This document shows positions 1 through 6,236 of a DNA stretch of 9,093 nucleotides, piece by piece. The notes below the pieces were generated by a model. The model had not been told where the DNA came from and did no database searches. It worked only from the letters and a program-made list of their open reading frames with translations. Positions within the stretch are counted from its first letter, which is position 1, and every line of letters starts with the position of its first letter. The DNA comes from CAXRGH01 sp964230195 (GTDB lineage: Bacteria > Pseudomonadota > Gammaproteobacteria > Enterobacterales > Alteromonadaceae): assembly GCA_964230195.1 (NCBI GenBank), contig CAXRGH010000268.1, positions 1-9,093 of the forward strand. The letters run 5' to 3'. The position numbers were made by a program, and so were the translations under genes.

Positions 1-1
1 C

Positions 2-280
2 GAGAGAGTCGATGGCCTAATGCAAGCAGTACCAATTTCTATGTTTGAGGGAATTGAAGTCACCGAGGGTATGCAATTCAGAGCCCAAACCGACGACGGT
101 GAACAGTCAGTGATTGTTTTAGAAGTGACTGACGAAGATGTGATCGTTGACGGTAACCACCCGCTCGCAGGGATTACACTCAATTTCGCGGTTGAAATAC
201 TTGACGTAAGAGAGGCAACGCAAGACGAAATTGATCATGGCCATGTACACTCTGATGGCGCTTGCGACTTTAAGCATTAA
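2..280 (+). CDS. slyD: SlyD-like FKBP-type peptidyl-prolyl cis-trans isomerase (3' part only)
   Basis: Only the last 92 codons are present; the reading frame is open to the left edge, so the first ATG in the window (20) is internal and not the start. SlyD is a cytoplasmic prolyl isomerase and chaperone that also handles nickel. The visible part covers the end of the insert-in-flap chaperone domain (the VPISMFEGIEVTEGMQF stretch lines up with the VPKDVFMGV...VGMRF region of E. coli SlyD as I recall it) and the closing FKBP strands, with the family hallmark DGNHPLAG followed by REATQDEIDHGHVH. The tail is unusual. Where E. coli has a long His/Cys-rich metal-binding extension, this protein stops about 14 residues after the conserved DEI, with four His and one Cys in the tail. 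Family assignment is secure. Strong metal binding by the short tail is doubtful. No clear terminator follows the stop codon. Confidence 0.9.
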   Translation, partial: ERVDGLMQAVPISMFEGIEVTEGMQFRAQTDDGEQSVIVLEVTDEDVIVDGNHPLAGITLNFAVEILDVREATQDEIDHGHVHSDGACDFKH

Positions 281-388
281 TTGTCAAAGTCTCGTGTCGT
301 ACTGTCATCATCAAAACTACTGGTTATTAATAACTTGAAGTTTTTAAATTTTTAGATGTGCAACTACTAATACTGGTCTATTATGTAA

Positions 389-418
389 GTAGCATACATT
401 TTTGAAATGTACTGCTAC
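389..418. repeat. Imperfect inverted repeat in the leader of the diguanylate cyclase gene
   Basis: The left arm GTAGCATACATTT (389-401) and right arm AAATGTA-C-TGCTAC (405-418) pair over 13 bp with a single bulged C and a 3-nt loop. No T-run follows, so it is a poor intrinsic terminator for the upstream slyD-like gene. It lies about 55 bp before the diguanylate cyclase start. A -10-like TATTAT (379-384) without a convincing -35 sits just before it, so the dyad could overlap a transcription start as an operator or form a 5' leader hairpin. A related TACATTTGAAG copy follows at 416-426. The symmetry is visible in the sequence; any regulatory role is inference. Confidence 0.45.
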
Positions 419-473
419 ATTTGAAGCTTAAAACTACCTTTTATGAATAAATGCATTTATTTACAGGTATAGT

Positions 474-1544
474 ATGCGAGATCACATGGACGTAGACACG
501 AGCACCTTAAAAATACCAATTGATGTTCAAGAATCTTGGCAAAAATCTATCGATTTAATTGCTAAGTTGGTCAATATACCCGCAGCCTTAATCATGCGCG
601 TGCACCACAAAGAAATTGAAGTGTTCAAATCATCAGAAAGTCATGATAATCCGTATGAGCGCGGTGAAATGGCATCACTTGGGACTGGATTGTATTGTGA
701 AACCGTAATGCAGAGTCGACGTATGCTATTGGTTCCTAATGCATTGGTAGATCCAGACTGGGATACCAATCCAGATATCGAGCTAAACATGATTTCGTAT
801 GTTGGGTTGCCAATCATCTGGCCGAACGGTGATGTATTTGGAACCATATGTATGTTGGATTCCGTCGAAAACAGCTACAACGAACAGCAAATCGATCTGT
901 TAGCCCAATTCAAAGAACTCATCGAATTCTCTCTTCGCTCAATATACGAAACAACGCTAAGTCAATATATGCGTCGTAATAACGAAGTGTTAGAGGAAGA
1001 ACGTTGCCGATTGAACACGTTAGCCTGCACTGATAGCATGACCAATATTTGTAATCGACGAGGGCTATTTGAACAAGGCGAACAATTATTTGAGAAGCTC
1101 GCTCTGAAAAACCGTTTTGCGGCAGTCTATATGATTGATGTGGACAGCTTTAAAACAATTAACGATGATTATGGACACTCGGTTGGAGACTCAGCCATTC
1201 GTTTTATTTCGGACAAATTAAAAAATTTATCCCGACGAATTGACCTACTCGCTCGATATGGTGGCGATGAGTTCGTTTTCGTTACGCCGGTTCCCTCCGT
1301 CGATGCCGCAGAGTCCATTGCATCCCGTATCGTAAGTGCATTCCACGAAGGTAGTATGCTTGAGGGTTCTGACTCTATTCCAATTACTGTTTCTGTGGGT
1401 GCATGCGTTGTCGATACAAAAAAACAAACATTACAAGAATCAATTGACATTGCAGATGAAGCTTTACTTGAGGCGAAGCAACTCGGACGCAATCAATGGA
1501 TAATCTCAAACAGTCAAAATGCACTTTCCAATTACCCAGCATAA
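474..1544 (+). CDS. GAF-GGDEF diguanylate cyclase
   Basis: The 356-residue protein has no signal peptide or membrane segment and is probably a cytoplasmic sensor enzyme that joins two GTP into c-di-GMP. An N-terminal GAF domain covers about residues 20-155 (core YCETVMQSRRMLLVPNA and SYVGLPI...VFGTICMLD). A short charged helix, about 157-180, links it to the GGDEF domain. That domain opens with a slightly altered DxLTxLxNRR motif (TDSMTNICNRRGL, D187), carries the metal-binding IDVDSFK (221-227), and has an intact GGDEF active site at 263-267. An inhibitory-site RxxD (R254-D257) lies exactly five residues upstream, so product feedback inhibition is likely. There is no EAL domain. The ATG at 474 is preceded by AGG six bases upstream; the ATG at 486 is an alternative. 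The GAF ligand cannot be told from sequence, and the gene stands alone between slyD and a convergent neighbour. Confidence 0.93.
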   Translation: MRDHMDVDTSTLKIPIDVQESWQKSIDLIAKLVNIPAALIMRVHHKEIEVFKSSESHDNPYERGEMASLGTGLYCETVMQSRRMLLVPNALVDPDWDTNPDIELNMISYVGLPIIWPNGDVFGTICMLDSVENSYNEQQIDLLAQFKELIEFSLRSIYETTLSQYMRRNNEVLEEERCRLNTLACTDSMTNICNRRGLFEQGEQLFEKLALKNRFAAVYMIDVDSFKTINDDYGHSVGDSAIRFISDKLKNLSRRIDLLARYGGDEFVFVTPVPSVDAAESIASRIVSAFHEGSMLEGSDSIPITVSVGACVVDTKKQTLQESIDIADEALLEAKQLGRNQWIISNSQNALSNYPA

Positions 1545-1610
1545 TTTAATAATCAGCGGGGCAATATTTTCCGTCACTTTTTTAGGAAATTACTAAGAAA
1601 CGAATCCTAA

Positions 1611-2237
1611 TTAAAAGGGCCACCACCAAGGACTCTTTAAGTCCTCTTCACAGCTTTTGAGTTGCTGAGCGTATCGTAATCCTCTGCTGTGAACTTTTTT
1701 AGCCACTTTTTTCAACCACGGCTTACGATTATAGGTTTTCTTTCGGTATCCTCCCCACCCTTCGTGGTAGTTCAAATACTGATTGTAAGTATCCCATTTG
1801 GACACTTTATTCACCTTTTGGCTCTTAGAGACAAACCACCCCATGAAATCAATTGCATCATCAAAATCGTCGCGATCGGCACCTGAGTTTCCTGAATCCT
1901 TAATATAATCAGACCATGTCATGGTTTTAGCTTGCGAATATCCGTATGCAGTGCTCACTCGGCCCCAAGGTATCAAACCGAAAAACACGTAATCACGAGG
2001 AGGCAGAGCATCAGACTTGAAACTACTTTCTTGAAACATCATTGCCATAGGCACATGGATAGGTACACCATATCGATCTCTCATGTCATCTGCAGCGTCA
2101 TACCAATCATCTTTTTCGTAAAAAATATCGCATAGGTTATCGGGGTTTCTGGGGGGCAGTGTCGAACAGCCACTCAATACCAAAAGACTCGTGACTGTAA
2201 TGAAAAATCCCAATTTTTGAATTAGACACGCGGACAT
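1611..2237 (-). CDS. Lytic transglycosylase-like (SLT-domain) lipoprotein
   Basis: From the chosen start this is a 208-residue outer-membrane-type lipoprotein. It has a short N-region with one Lys, a hydrophobic stretch (about residues 9-22) and the lipobox LSGC with the lipidated Cys at 24. The mature part carries transglycosylase SLT signatures: MMFQESSF with the presumed catalytic Glu at 70, AYGYSQ at about 97-102 (the G-Y-x-Q type substrate-cleft motif), and NYHEGWGGY at about 156-164. Such enzymes cleave the MurNAc-GlcNAc bond of peptidoglycan and leave 1,6-anhydro ends. The C-terminus is basic and then ends in a Trp cluster (WWWPF). The ATG at 2237 has an AGGGAG Shine-Dalgarno seven bases upstream, whereas an in-frame ATG at 2270, inside gshA, has none. 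It lies 19 nt after gshA and is probably co-transcribed. I cannot assign it to a named Mlt family; it is shorter than most. Confidence 0.85.
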   Translation of the reverse strand: MSACLIQKLGFFITVTSLLVLSGCSTLPPRNPDNLCDIFYEKDDWYDAADDMRDRYGVPIHVPMAMMFQESSFKSDALPPRDYVFFGLIPWGRVSTAYGYSQAKTMTWSDYIKDSGNSGADRDDFDDAIDFMGWFVSKSQKVNKVSKWDTYNQYLNYHEGWGGYRKKTYNRKPWLKKVAKKVHSRGLRYAQQLKSCEEDLKSPWWWPF

Positions 2238-2244
2238 TAGCAAG

Positions 2245-2250
2245 CTCCCT
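2245..2250 (-). promoter_or_regulatory. Ribosome binding site deciding the start of the SLT lipoprotein gene
   Basis: On the minus strand AGGGAG sits seven bases before the ATG at 2237. It also lies in the 19-nt gap after the gshA stop codon. The upstream in-frame ATG at 2270 overlaps gshA and lacks any purine-rich site. Starting at 2237 also gives a signal peptide of normal length for a lipoprotein. Confidence 0.75.
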
Positions 2251-2256
2251 GTAAAA

Positions 2257-3825
2257 TTACTCTGTGTCAAAATAGTCAGTTAAAAAACGTTCAAATGTTA
2301 CCGTATCAGCATCTTCTTGTGCGCGTTGTTTGGCATGTGAATCAAGGTTTTCTTGCTCAAATATAGCCTCTGAATAATGCACAAAAGGATTACCGGCATG
2401 AATACGTTTTTGCTCGATAGCTTGTGCAAGACTCATTGCAGACAAGTCTTGTTGTTGATCCACTAACTGCTTAACAATGCGAGCAGATGGCGTTAGTTCA
2501 ACATTATTGACTTTTGCTTGCTGAAGCTCTGTGGCTTTACGATAGGCGTTCCCGCCGCTGAGCTCGTCCATCACGGCAGCGACAGCATCAACGTTTTGAA
2601 GAATCTCGGTCGCCCATTCAGATAACTTGCGTTGTTTCCCCAACTGCACAAGCAATAATGAGGGATCACGTCCCGCTTCCACAACCGCTTTCATGTTGTT
2701 CTCAACTTCATTATATTCTTGTGGCTCGTAAGCCGGACTCTCTTCAAGGGCACAATACACTAGAAACGCGTCAAGGAAGTGACATTGCTCAGAGGTGATA
2801 CCTATTTCACTGTCAGGTTGCAGGTCAAGCGCTCTTACTTCAACGTATTCAACCCCTCGACTCTCCAAAGCGTCTGTCGGCTTCTCTAATAATTGGGTGG
2901 GCTGCTTGGGACGAATGGACGAATAAAGTTCATTCTCAATCTGTAATACGTTGGCATTTAATTGACGTCTGCGTTCTCCCTCACAGGCATCAAATACTTG
3001 GTATTCAGGTGCAGGCGTCTTAATTGCCGCACGGACAGTACTCACGTAATCATCTAATGTGTTGTAGCAAATCCGCAACGATGATTGAGCGTCATTGGTA
3101 TACCCAAGGTCACTCATGCGCAGTGATGTCGCATAGGGTAGGTATAAGGTGTGTTGACCAACTCTTTTAAAGTCAAAGTGAGTGGGCTTATCTTGCAAGA
3201 AAGCCTGATCCACTGCTGGTGATGCCCCAAACAAATAGGGGATCATCCAATTCATGCGTTGATAATTTCGGATTAAATCAAAATATTTCTGAGAAATAAC
3301 GGACTGTGTTACCGATTCATCATCTAACACCACTTTCCAAAATGATTTAGGCAGTGAGAAATTATAATGAATGCCTGCAATCACTTGCATCATACTGCCG
3401 TAGCGATGCTTTAACCCTTGGCGATAGAGCGTTTTCATTCGCCCTAGATTGGATGTGCCGTATTGCGCAATATTGATGTCATCGTCACGATCGATGGAAC
3501 ACGGCATACTGCTCGGCCATAGCAATTCGTTGGGTAGCTTACCATGCGTAAACTTATGAATATCCGAGAGACGTTCAAGTACACCCGATATTTCCCGCTG
3601 AGGCTCTGTGATCAGTTCAAGCAGAGACTCAGAATAGTCTGTGGTAATGAAATTATGCTTAAGCGCCGACCCAAGTGCAGTAGGGTGAGGGGTTTGTGAC
3701 AACTGACCGGTCATATCGACTCTCAATGACTCTCGCTCTATTCCATGCTTAATATCAGAAATCGCGCCATTGGCGCCATGATGACGTAATCGATCTAACC
3801 GAGATGTGAACAATGAATGATTCAA
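2257..3825 (-). CDS. gshA: Glutamate-cysteine ligase (gamma-glutamylcysteine synthetase)
   Basis: GshA makes gamma-glutamylcysteine from glutamate, cysteine and ATP, the first and limiting step of glutathione synthesis in the cytoplasm. The protein matches the proteobacterial type 1 family along the part compared: GIERESLRV at residues 28-36 (acidic active-site residues), ALGSALKHNFITTD at about 50-63, WPSSMPC at 103-109, AQYGTSNLGR...TLYR at 120-135, and IHYNFSLP at 152-159. No ATG lies upstream of the conserved core, so the start must be non-ATG. I chose TTG at 3825 because AGGGG lies five bases upstream, it gives 522 residues (E. coli about 518), and it leaves a normal leader after the promoter at 3864-3892. 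A TTG at 3852 in the same frame would add nine residues but has no ribosome site and almost no leader. The second enzyme gene, gshB, is not in the window. Confidence 0.97.
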   Translation of the reverse strand: MNHSLFTSRLDRLRHHGANGAISDIKHGIERESLRVDMTGQLSQTPHPTALGSALKHNFITTDYSESLLELITEPQREISGVLERLSDIHKFTHGKLPNELLWPSSMPCSIDRDDDINIAQYGTSNLGRMKTLYRQGLKHRYGSMMQVIAGIHYNFSLPKSFWKVVLDDESVTQSVISQKYFDLIRNYQRMNWMIPYLFGASPAVDQAFLQDKPTHFDFKRVGQHTLYLPYATSLRMSDLGYTNDAQSSLRICYNTLDDYVSTVRAAIKTPAPEYQVFDACEGERRRQLNANVLQIENELYSSIRPKQPTQLLEKPTDALESRGVEYVEVRALDLQPDSEIGITSEQCHFLDAFLVYCALEESPAYEPQEYNEVENNMKAVVEAGRDPSLLLVQLGKQRKLSEWATEILQNVDAVAAVMDELSGGNAYRKATELQQAKVNNVELTPSARIVKQLVDQQQDLSAMSLAQAIEQKRIHAGNPFVHYSEAIFEQENLDSHAKQRAQEDADTVTFERFLTDYFDTE

Positions 3826-3830
3826 TTGAG

Positions 3831-3835
3831 CCCCT
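3831..3835 (-). promoter_or_regulatory. Ribosome binding site for the TTG start of gshA
   Basis: Reading the minus strand, AGGGG is followed by five bases (CTCAA) and then TTG at 3825. This is the only purine-rich site near any candidate start of gshA and favours this TTG over the one at 3852. Confidence 0.6.
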
Positions 3836-3863
3836 AAGCCATTGAGATGCAAAATATGCAGAT

Positions 3864-3892
3864 ATTATCATTGAGTTAGAGCGTCTTGTCAC
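3864..3892 (-). promoter_or_regulatory. Sigma70-type promoter candidate for gshA
   Basis: On the minus strand, GTGACA (3887-3892) as -35 and GATAAT (3864-3869) as -10 are separated by exactly 17 bp, each one mismatch from consensus. Transcription would begin near 3857, leaving a leader of about 30 nt before the TTG at 3825. A weak dyad, TTATCA (3865-3870) with TGATAA (3893-3898), brackets the promoter and might bind a regulator. The call rests on consensus matching only. Confidence 0.5.
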
Positions 3893-3938
3893 TGATAAAA
3901 ATCAATTAGTTGGTTTTGGGTTGTAACAAAATTAGTAA

Positions 3939-3961
3939 AAAGGTGAGTTCATTGCACCTTT
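3939..3961. repeat. Perfect 7-bp inverted repeat in the gshA/Hpt divergent region
   Basis: AAAGGTG (3939-3945) and CACCTTT (3955-3961) are exact reverse complements separated by 9 nt. The dyad lies about 47 bp upstream of the gshA -35 box and about 60 bp before the likely Hpt start, so it could be an operator shared by the divergent genes or a leader hairpin of the Hpt transcript. It also contains an AGGTGA that resembles a ribosome site for a TTG at 3952 in the Hpt frame. Function is inference. Confidence 0.4.
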
Positions 3962-4023
3962 GGCAACCGATAAAACTTATGCTAGCTTTTAGATACATAT
4001 CCAATTTCATAATGGACTACGCA

Positions 4024-4569
4024 ATGGACATTCGCGAGCAACGATTAATTGATTTAGAATTCGCGCTTAATCAACTAAGCGGCAATCAAGCCATCCTATT
4101 CCAACTGTTTAAGCGCTTTATCAACGAATACCAGTCAGCGCCCGATAAAATCGCCCAATTCAAAGCTGCGGAAGAATCTCAAGCCCATCGTGATTACGTG
4201 CATACGTTAAAAGGCGTGACCGGAAACCTCGGCCTGTCGGCCCTTATGAACGCGTGTAAGGAATATGAATTTTTACTTAAAGGGGTTCAGTCCAGCCCCC
4301 AGTCAGAAACCACCTTTTTCTCAACCTTAACGCAAACCATCAATAGCATCGAAGATTTGATGCAAGAAGGTAATGATGATAAAGATGCGAACCACACATC
4401 CAAGCAAAAGTTGATTGACCATCTAGAAAAAGAAGATTTAATTGCTGCGCCTATTCTCAACAAATTAATTTTAGAGTTACAATTGCCGTCTGACGTCAAT
4501 GGACAACTAAGAAGTCTGATCCAAGCGTTCAAATACAAAGAAGCCCTTGAACTGATTAAACAGCACTAA
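4024..4569 (+). CDS. Stand-alone Hpt (histidine phosphotransfer) domain protein
   Basis: The 181-residue cytoplasmic protein has an Hpt domain over about residues 7-115. Its core HTLKGVTGNLG places the phospho-accepting His at 60, in the canonical HxxKG setting. The preceding LIDLEFALNQLSGNQAILF and F..EY segments are typical of the Hpt domain found at the C-terminus of hybrid sensor kinases. The last 60 residues (KLIDHLEKEDL...LRSLIQAFKYKEALELI) also resemble the helical tail that follows Hpt in such kinases, yet no kinase or receiver domain precedes it here. Its role would be to shuttle phosphate between a hybrid kinase and a response regulator encoded elsewhere. The start is uncertain: ATG 4024 has GGA seven bases upstream; ATG 4012, ATG 3979 and TTG 3952 or 3910 are in frame, but their extra residues do not look like Hpt. 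The RluA-family gene follows after 42 nt. Confidence 0.85.
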   Translation: MDIREQRLIDLEFALNQLSGNQAILFQLFKRFINEYQSAPDKIAQFKAAEESQAHRDYVHTLKGVTGNLGLSALMNACKEYEFLLKGVQSSPQSETTFFSTLTQTINSIEDLMQEGNDDKDANHTSKQKLIDHLEKEDLIAAPILNKLILELQLPSDVNGQLRSLIQAFKYKEALELIKQH

Positions 4570-4611
4570 CAGCTGACAACGGGGGCACAGCAATAACGTA
4601 AGGTCCCCAAT

Positions 4612-5319
4612 GTGATTACCATTCTTTTTGAACATACCGATTTCTTTGTTGTAAATAAACCTGCTGGAGTCAGCGTTCAAGATGAGCAGGGAGAACTTGG
4701 GGTGTTACACCAAGTTTGCCAGCAAACAAACTCAGAAAAACTTTGGCTCGTACACAGACTCGACAAAGTGACCTCAGGCTGTTTTATCGTTGCTCGTAAC
4801 CAACAGGCGGCCGCAAAATTTGGTGTCTTATTTGAACAACGTCAGATTGAAAAATGTTATCTCGCACTCAGCAATAAAAAGCCAACAAAAAAACAAGGAA
4901 CAGTAATAGGTGGTATGAAAAAGATCCGCGATGGTAAGTGGGCACTCAATAGAGATAATCACCTCATTGCAGCCACTCAGTTCATAACCAGAGGGACCGG
5001 CTCAGGAACACGGCTATTTGTTATCAAACCTCACACGGGACGAACTCATCAAATAAGAGTGGCATTAAAAAGCCTTGGCAGTCCCATCACCGGCGATACC
5101 TTATACCAAGGTGAGGATGCGGACAGGACATATCTGCATGCCTACGCCCTTAGCTTTAACTATGACAACCAAGCTATCAAAATCACCGCCCCCATTGAAA
5201 CTGGCGCACATTTCCTATCCGACAATGTGCAGCAAGTCATCAAAACCTTTGGTGTTCCATTCACCTTTGATTGGCCCAAAGTTAAGTTACCCAAAGTACT
5301 GGAGCGTCAATCATCATGA
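4612..5319 (+). CDS. RluA-family RNA pseudouridine synthase
   Basis: This 235-residue enzyme isomerises specific uridines in RNA to pseudouridine. It starts straight into the catalytic fold (FFVVNKPAGVSV at 11-22) with no N-terminal S4 domain. The catalytic signature LVHRLDKVTSG has its Asp at 51, and KPHTGRTHQIRVALKSLGSPITGD lies at about 139-162, so all core motifs of the RluA group are intact. The RNA target cannot be named from sequence. It resembles the short gammaproteobacterial RluA-like proteins collected as the TIGR01621 type more than RluA, RluC or RluD (recognition from memory, moderate). The start is GTG at 4612 with AAGG (4600-4603) eight bases upstream; an out-of-frame ATG at 4610 runs directly into TGA and is not a gene. 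The stop codon overlaps the ATG of the next gene, so the two are translationally coupled. Confidence 0.9.
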   Translation: MITILFEHTDFFVVNKPAGVSVQDEQGELGVLHQVCQQTNSEKLWLVHRLDKVTSGCFIVARNQQAAAKFGVLFEQRQIEKCYLALSNKKPTKKQGTVIGGMKKIRDGKWALNRDNHLIAATQFITRGTGSGTRLFVIKPHTGRTHQIRVALKSLGSPITGDTLYQGEDADRTYLHAYALSFNYDNQAIKITAPIETGAHFLSDNVQQVIKTFGVPFTFDWPKVKLPKVLERQSS

Positions 5320-6188
5320 GGCTTGTTATTATTGGACAAGGGGCAATTGGAAGCCTACTCACGTTAAAATGCATTCAGAATGATATCCCTTATGGCGTGA
5401 TAACTCGCCATCCTAGTACTGTCCCCATGACATTCCCAGATGAAGCGCTAGTCGTTACTCCCACAGTAGTTGAACCTTGCAATATCCAGCCAGACGATAT
5501 CATTATTGTTCCCACTAAAGCCTATCAAGTCATGGATGCATTGCATACTCTAGCGCCATTCATTCACCATCAACCTGTAGTATTATTTCATAACGGAATG
5601 GGTGTGAAAGAAGCCATACAAGCACAGTACCCAAATCTTTGTGTCTATGCAGCAACAACCCAATATGGCGCACTGAAAACCAGTCCGACTAGTTGTCATC
5701 AAACCGGACAAGGTAAAACTGCAATTGGCGGTATCCAAAATACACATGACGAGCTAGACCAAAAAATCACTCACCTTTTAGATAAGTTATTTCCACCATG
5801 TGAGTGGCAACCTGCCATTGAAAAAATGCTTTGGCAAAAGTTGGCGATTAATTGTGCCATCAATCCGTTGACGGCGATTAAGCAGTGCCGAAATGGTGAA
5901 TTGCTCAATCACGTTGATGAAATCATGCAGATTTGTGAGGAAATTTGCCAAGTGATGTCGACCTGTGGCATATCATTAGCCACTCATGAGTTGTACAGCG
6001 AGGTCATTGCAGTCTGCCAGTCAACCGCCAGTAACTACTCTTCCATGAACCGAGATGTCCATTTCAATCGATTCACAGAAATAGAACACATTACCGGTTA
6101 TTTGTTAAACCAAGCGGATTTGCATGGTCTTGAAACACCATTGAACCGCCAGATTTATGAGCGCATAATCGCACTTGATATAAGCTAA
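5316..6188 (+). CDS. panE: 2-dehydropantoate 2-reductase (ketopantoate reductase)
   Basis: This 290-residue NADPH-dependent enzyme reduces ketopantoate to pantoate, a step to pantothenate and coenzyme A. The N-terminal Rossmann fold begins at once with VIIGQGAIGS (GxGxxG at 7-12). PTKAYQ (Lys68) and FHNGMG (91-96) match the conserved substrate and cofactor segments. The C-terminal helical domain has WQKLAINCAINPLTA with the catalytic Lys at 175, NGEL at 193-196, and SSMNRDVHFNRFTEIEHI with Glu255, equivalent to the conserved Ser-Ser-Met...Glu region of E. coli PanE. Length is normal (E. coli about 303). The ATG overlaps the upstream pseudouridine synthase stop as ATGA, with GGAG eleven bases before it, a somewhat long spacing that suggests reinitiation. 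A 48-bp gap without a convincing terminator separates it from convergent thiI. Confidence 0.94.
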   Translation: MRLVIIGQGAIGSLLTLKCIQNDIPYGVITRHPSTVPMTFPDEALVVTPTVVEPCNIQPDDIIIVPTKAYQVMDALHTLAPFIHHQPVVLFHNGMGVKEAIQAQYPNLCVYAATTQYGALKTSPTSCHQTGQGKTAIGGIQNTHDELDQKITHLLDKLFPPCEWQPAIEKMLWQKLAINCAINPLTAIKQCRNGELLNHVDEIMQICEEICQVMSTCGISLATHELYSEVIAVCQSTASNYSSMNRDVHFNRFTEIEHITGYLLNQADLHGLETPLNRQIYERIIALDIS

Positions 6189-6236
6189 CCGCCCTTATAC
6201 GCTTGAAGGTGCCCCATAGAGAGAACACTATCAAGC

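Noticed and set aside
1169..1492. Minus-strand open frame of 107 codons inside the GGDEF region
   Set aside because: It is antisense to the conserved GGDEF domain, has no ribosome site or family resemblance, and is best explained as a shadow frame.
1582..1610. TTAGGA/TCCTAA inverted repeat between the convergent diguanylate cyclase and SLT lipoprotein genes, a possible bidirectional terminator
   Set aside because: The stem is only 6 bp with a 17-nt loop and low GC, and neither strand has a T-run after the stem; on the plus strand the Ts come before it.
3910..4023. N-terminal extension of the Hpt protein from TTG 3910 or TTG 3952
   Set aside because: The extra residues show no family similarity, and the starts are non-ATG in what appears to be a control region. 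The AGGTGA before 3952 is part of a dyad. Not fully excluded.
4581..4608. GGGG/CCCC pairing around the ribosome site of the pseudouridine synthase gene, a possible translational switch
   Set aside because: Only four to five pairs with a loop of about 19 nt; too weak without conservation data.
5075..5383. Plus-strand open frame overlapping the end of the pseudouridine synthase and the start of panE
   Set aside because: It lies in a different frame from two genes with clear family motifs and has a low-complexity, unrecognisable product.
6201..6236. GCTTGA/TCAAGC pair between panE and thiI as a terminator
   Set aside because: It is a 6-bp stem with a 24-nt loop and no T-tract, which is expected by chance.
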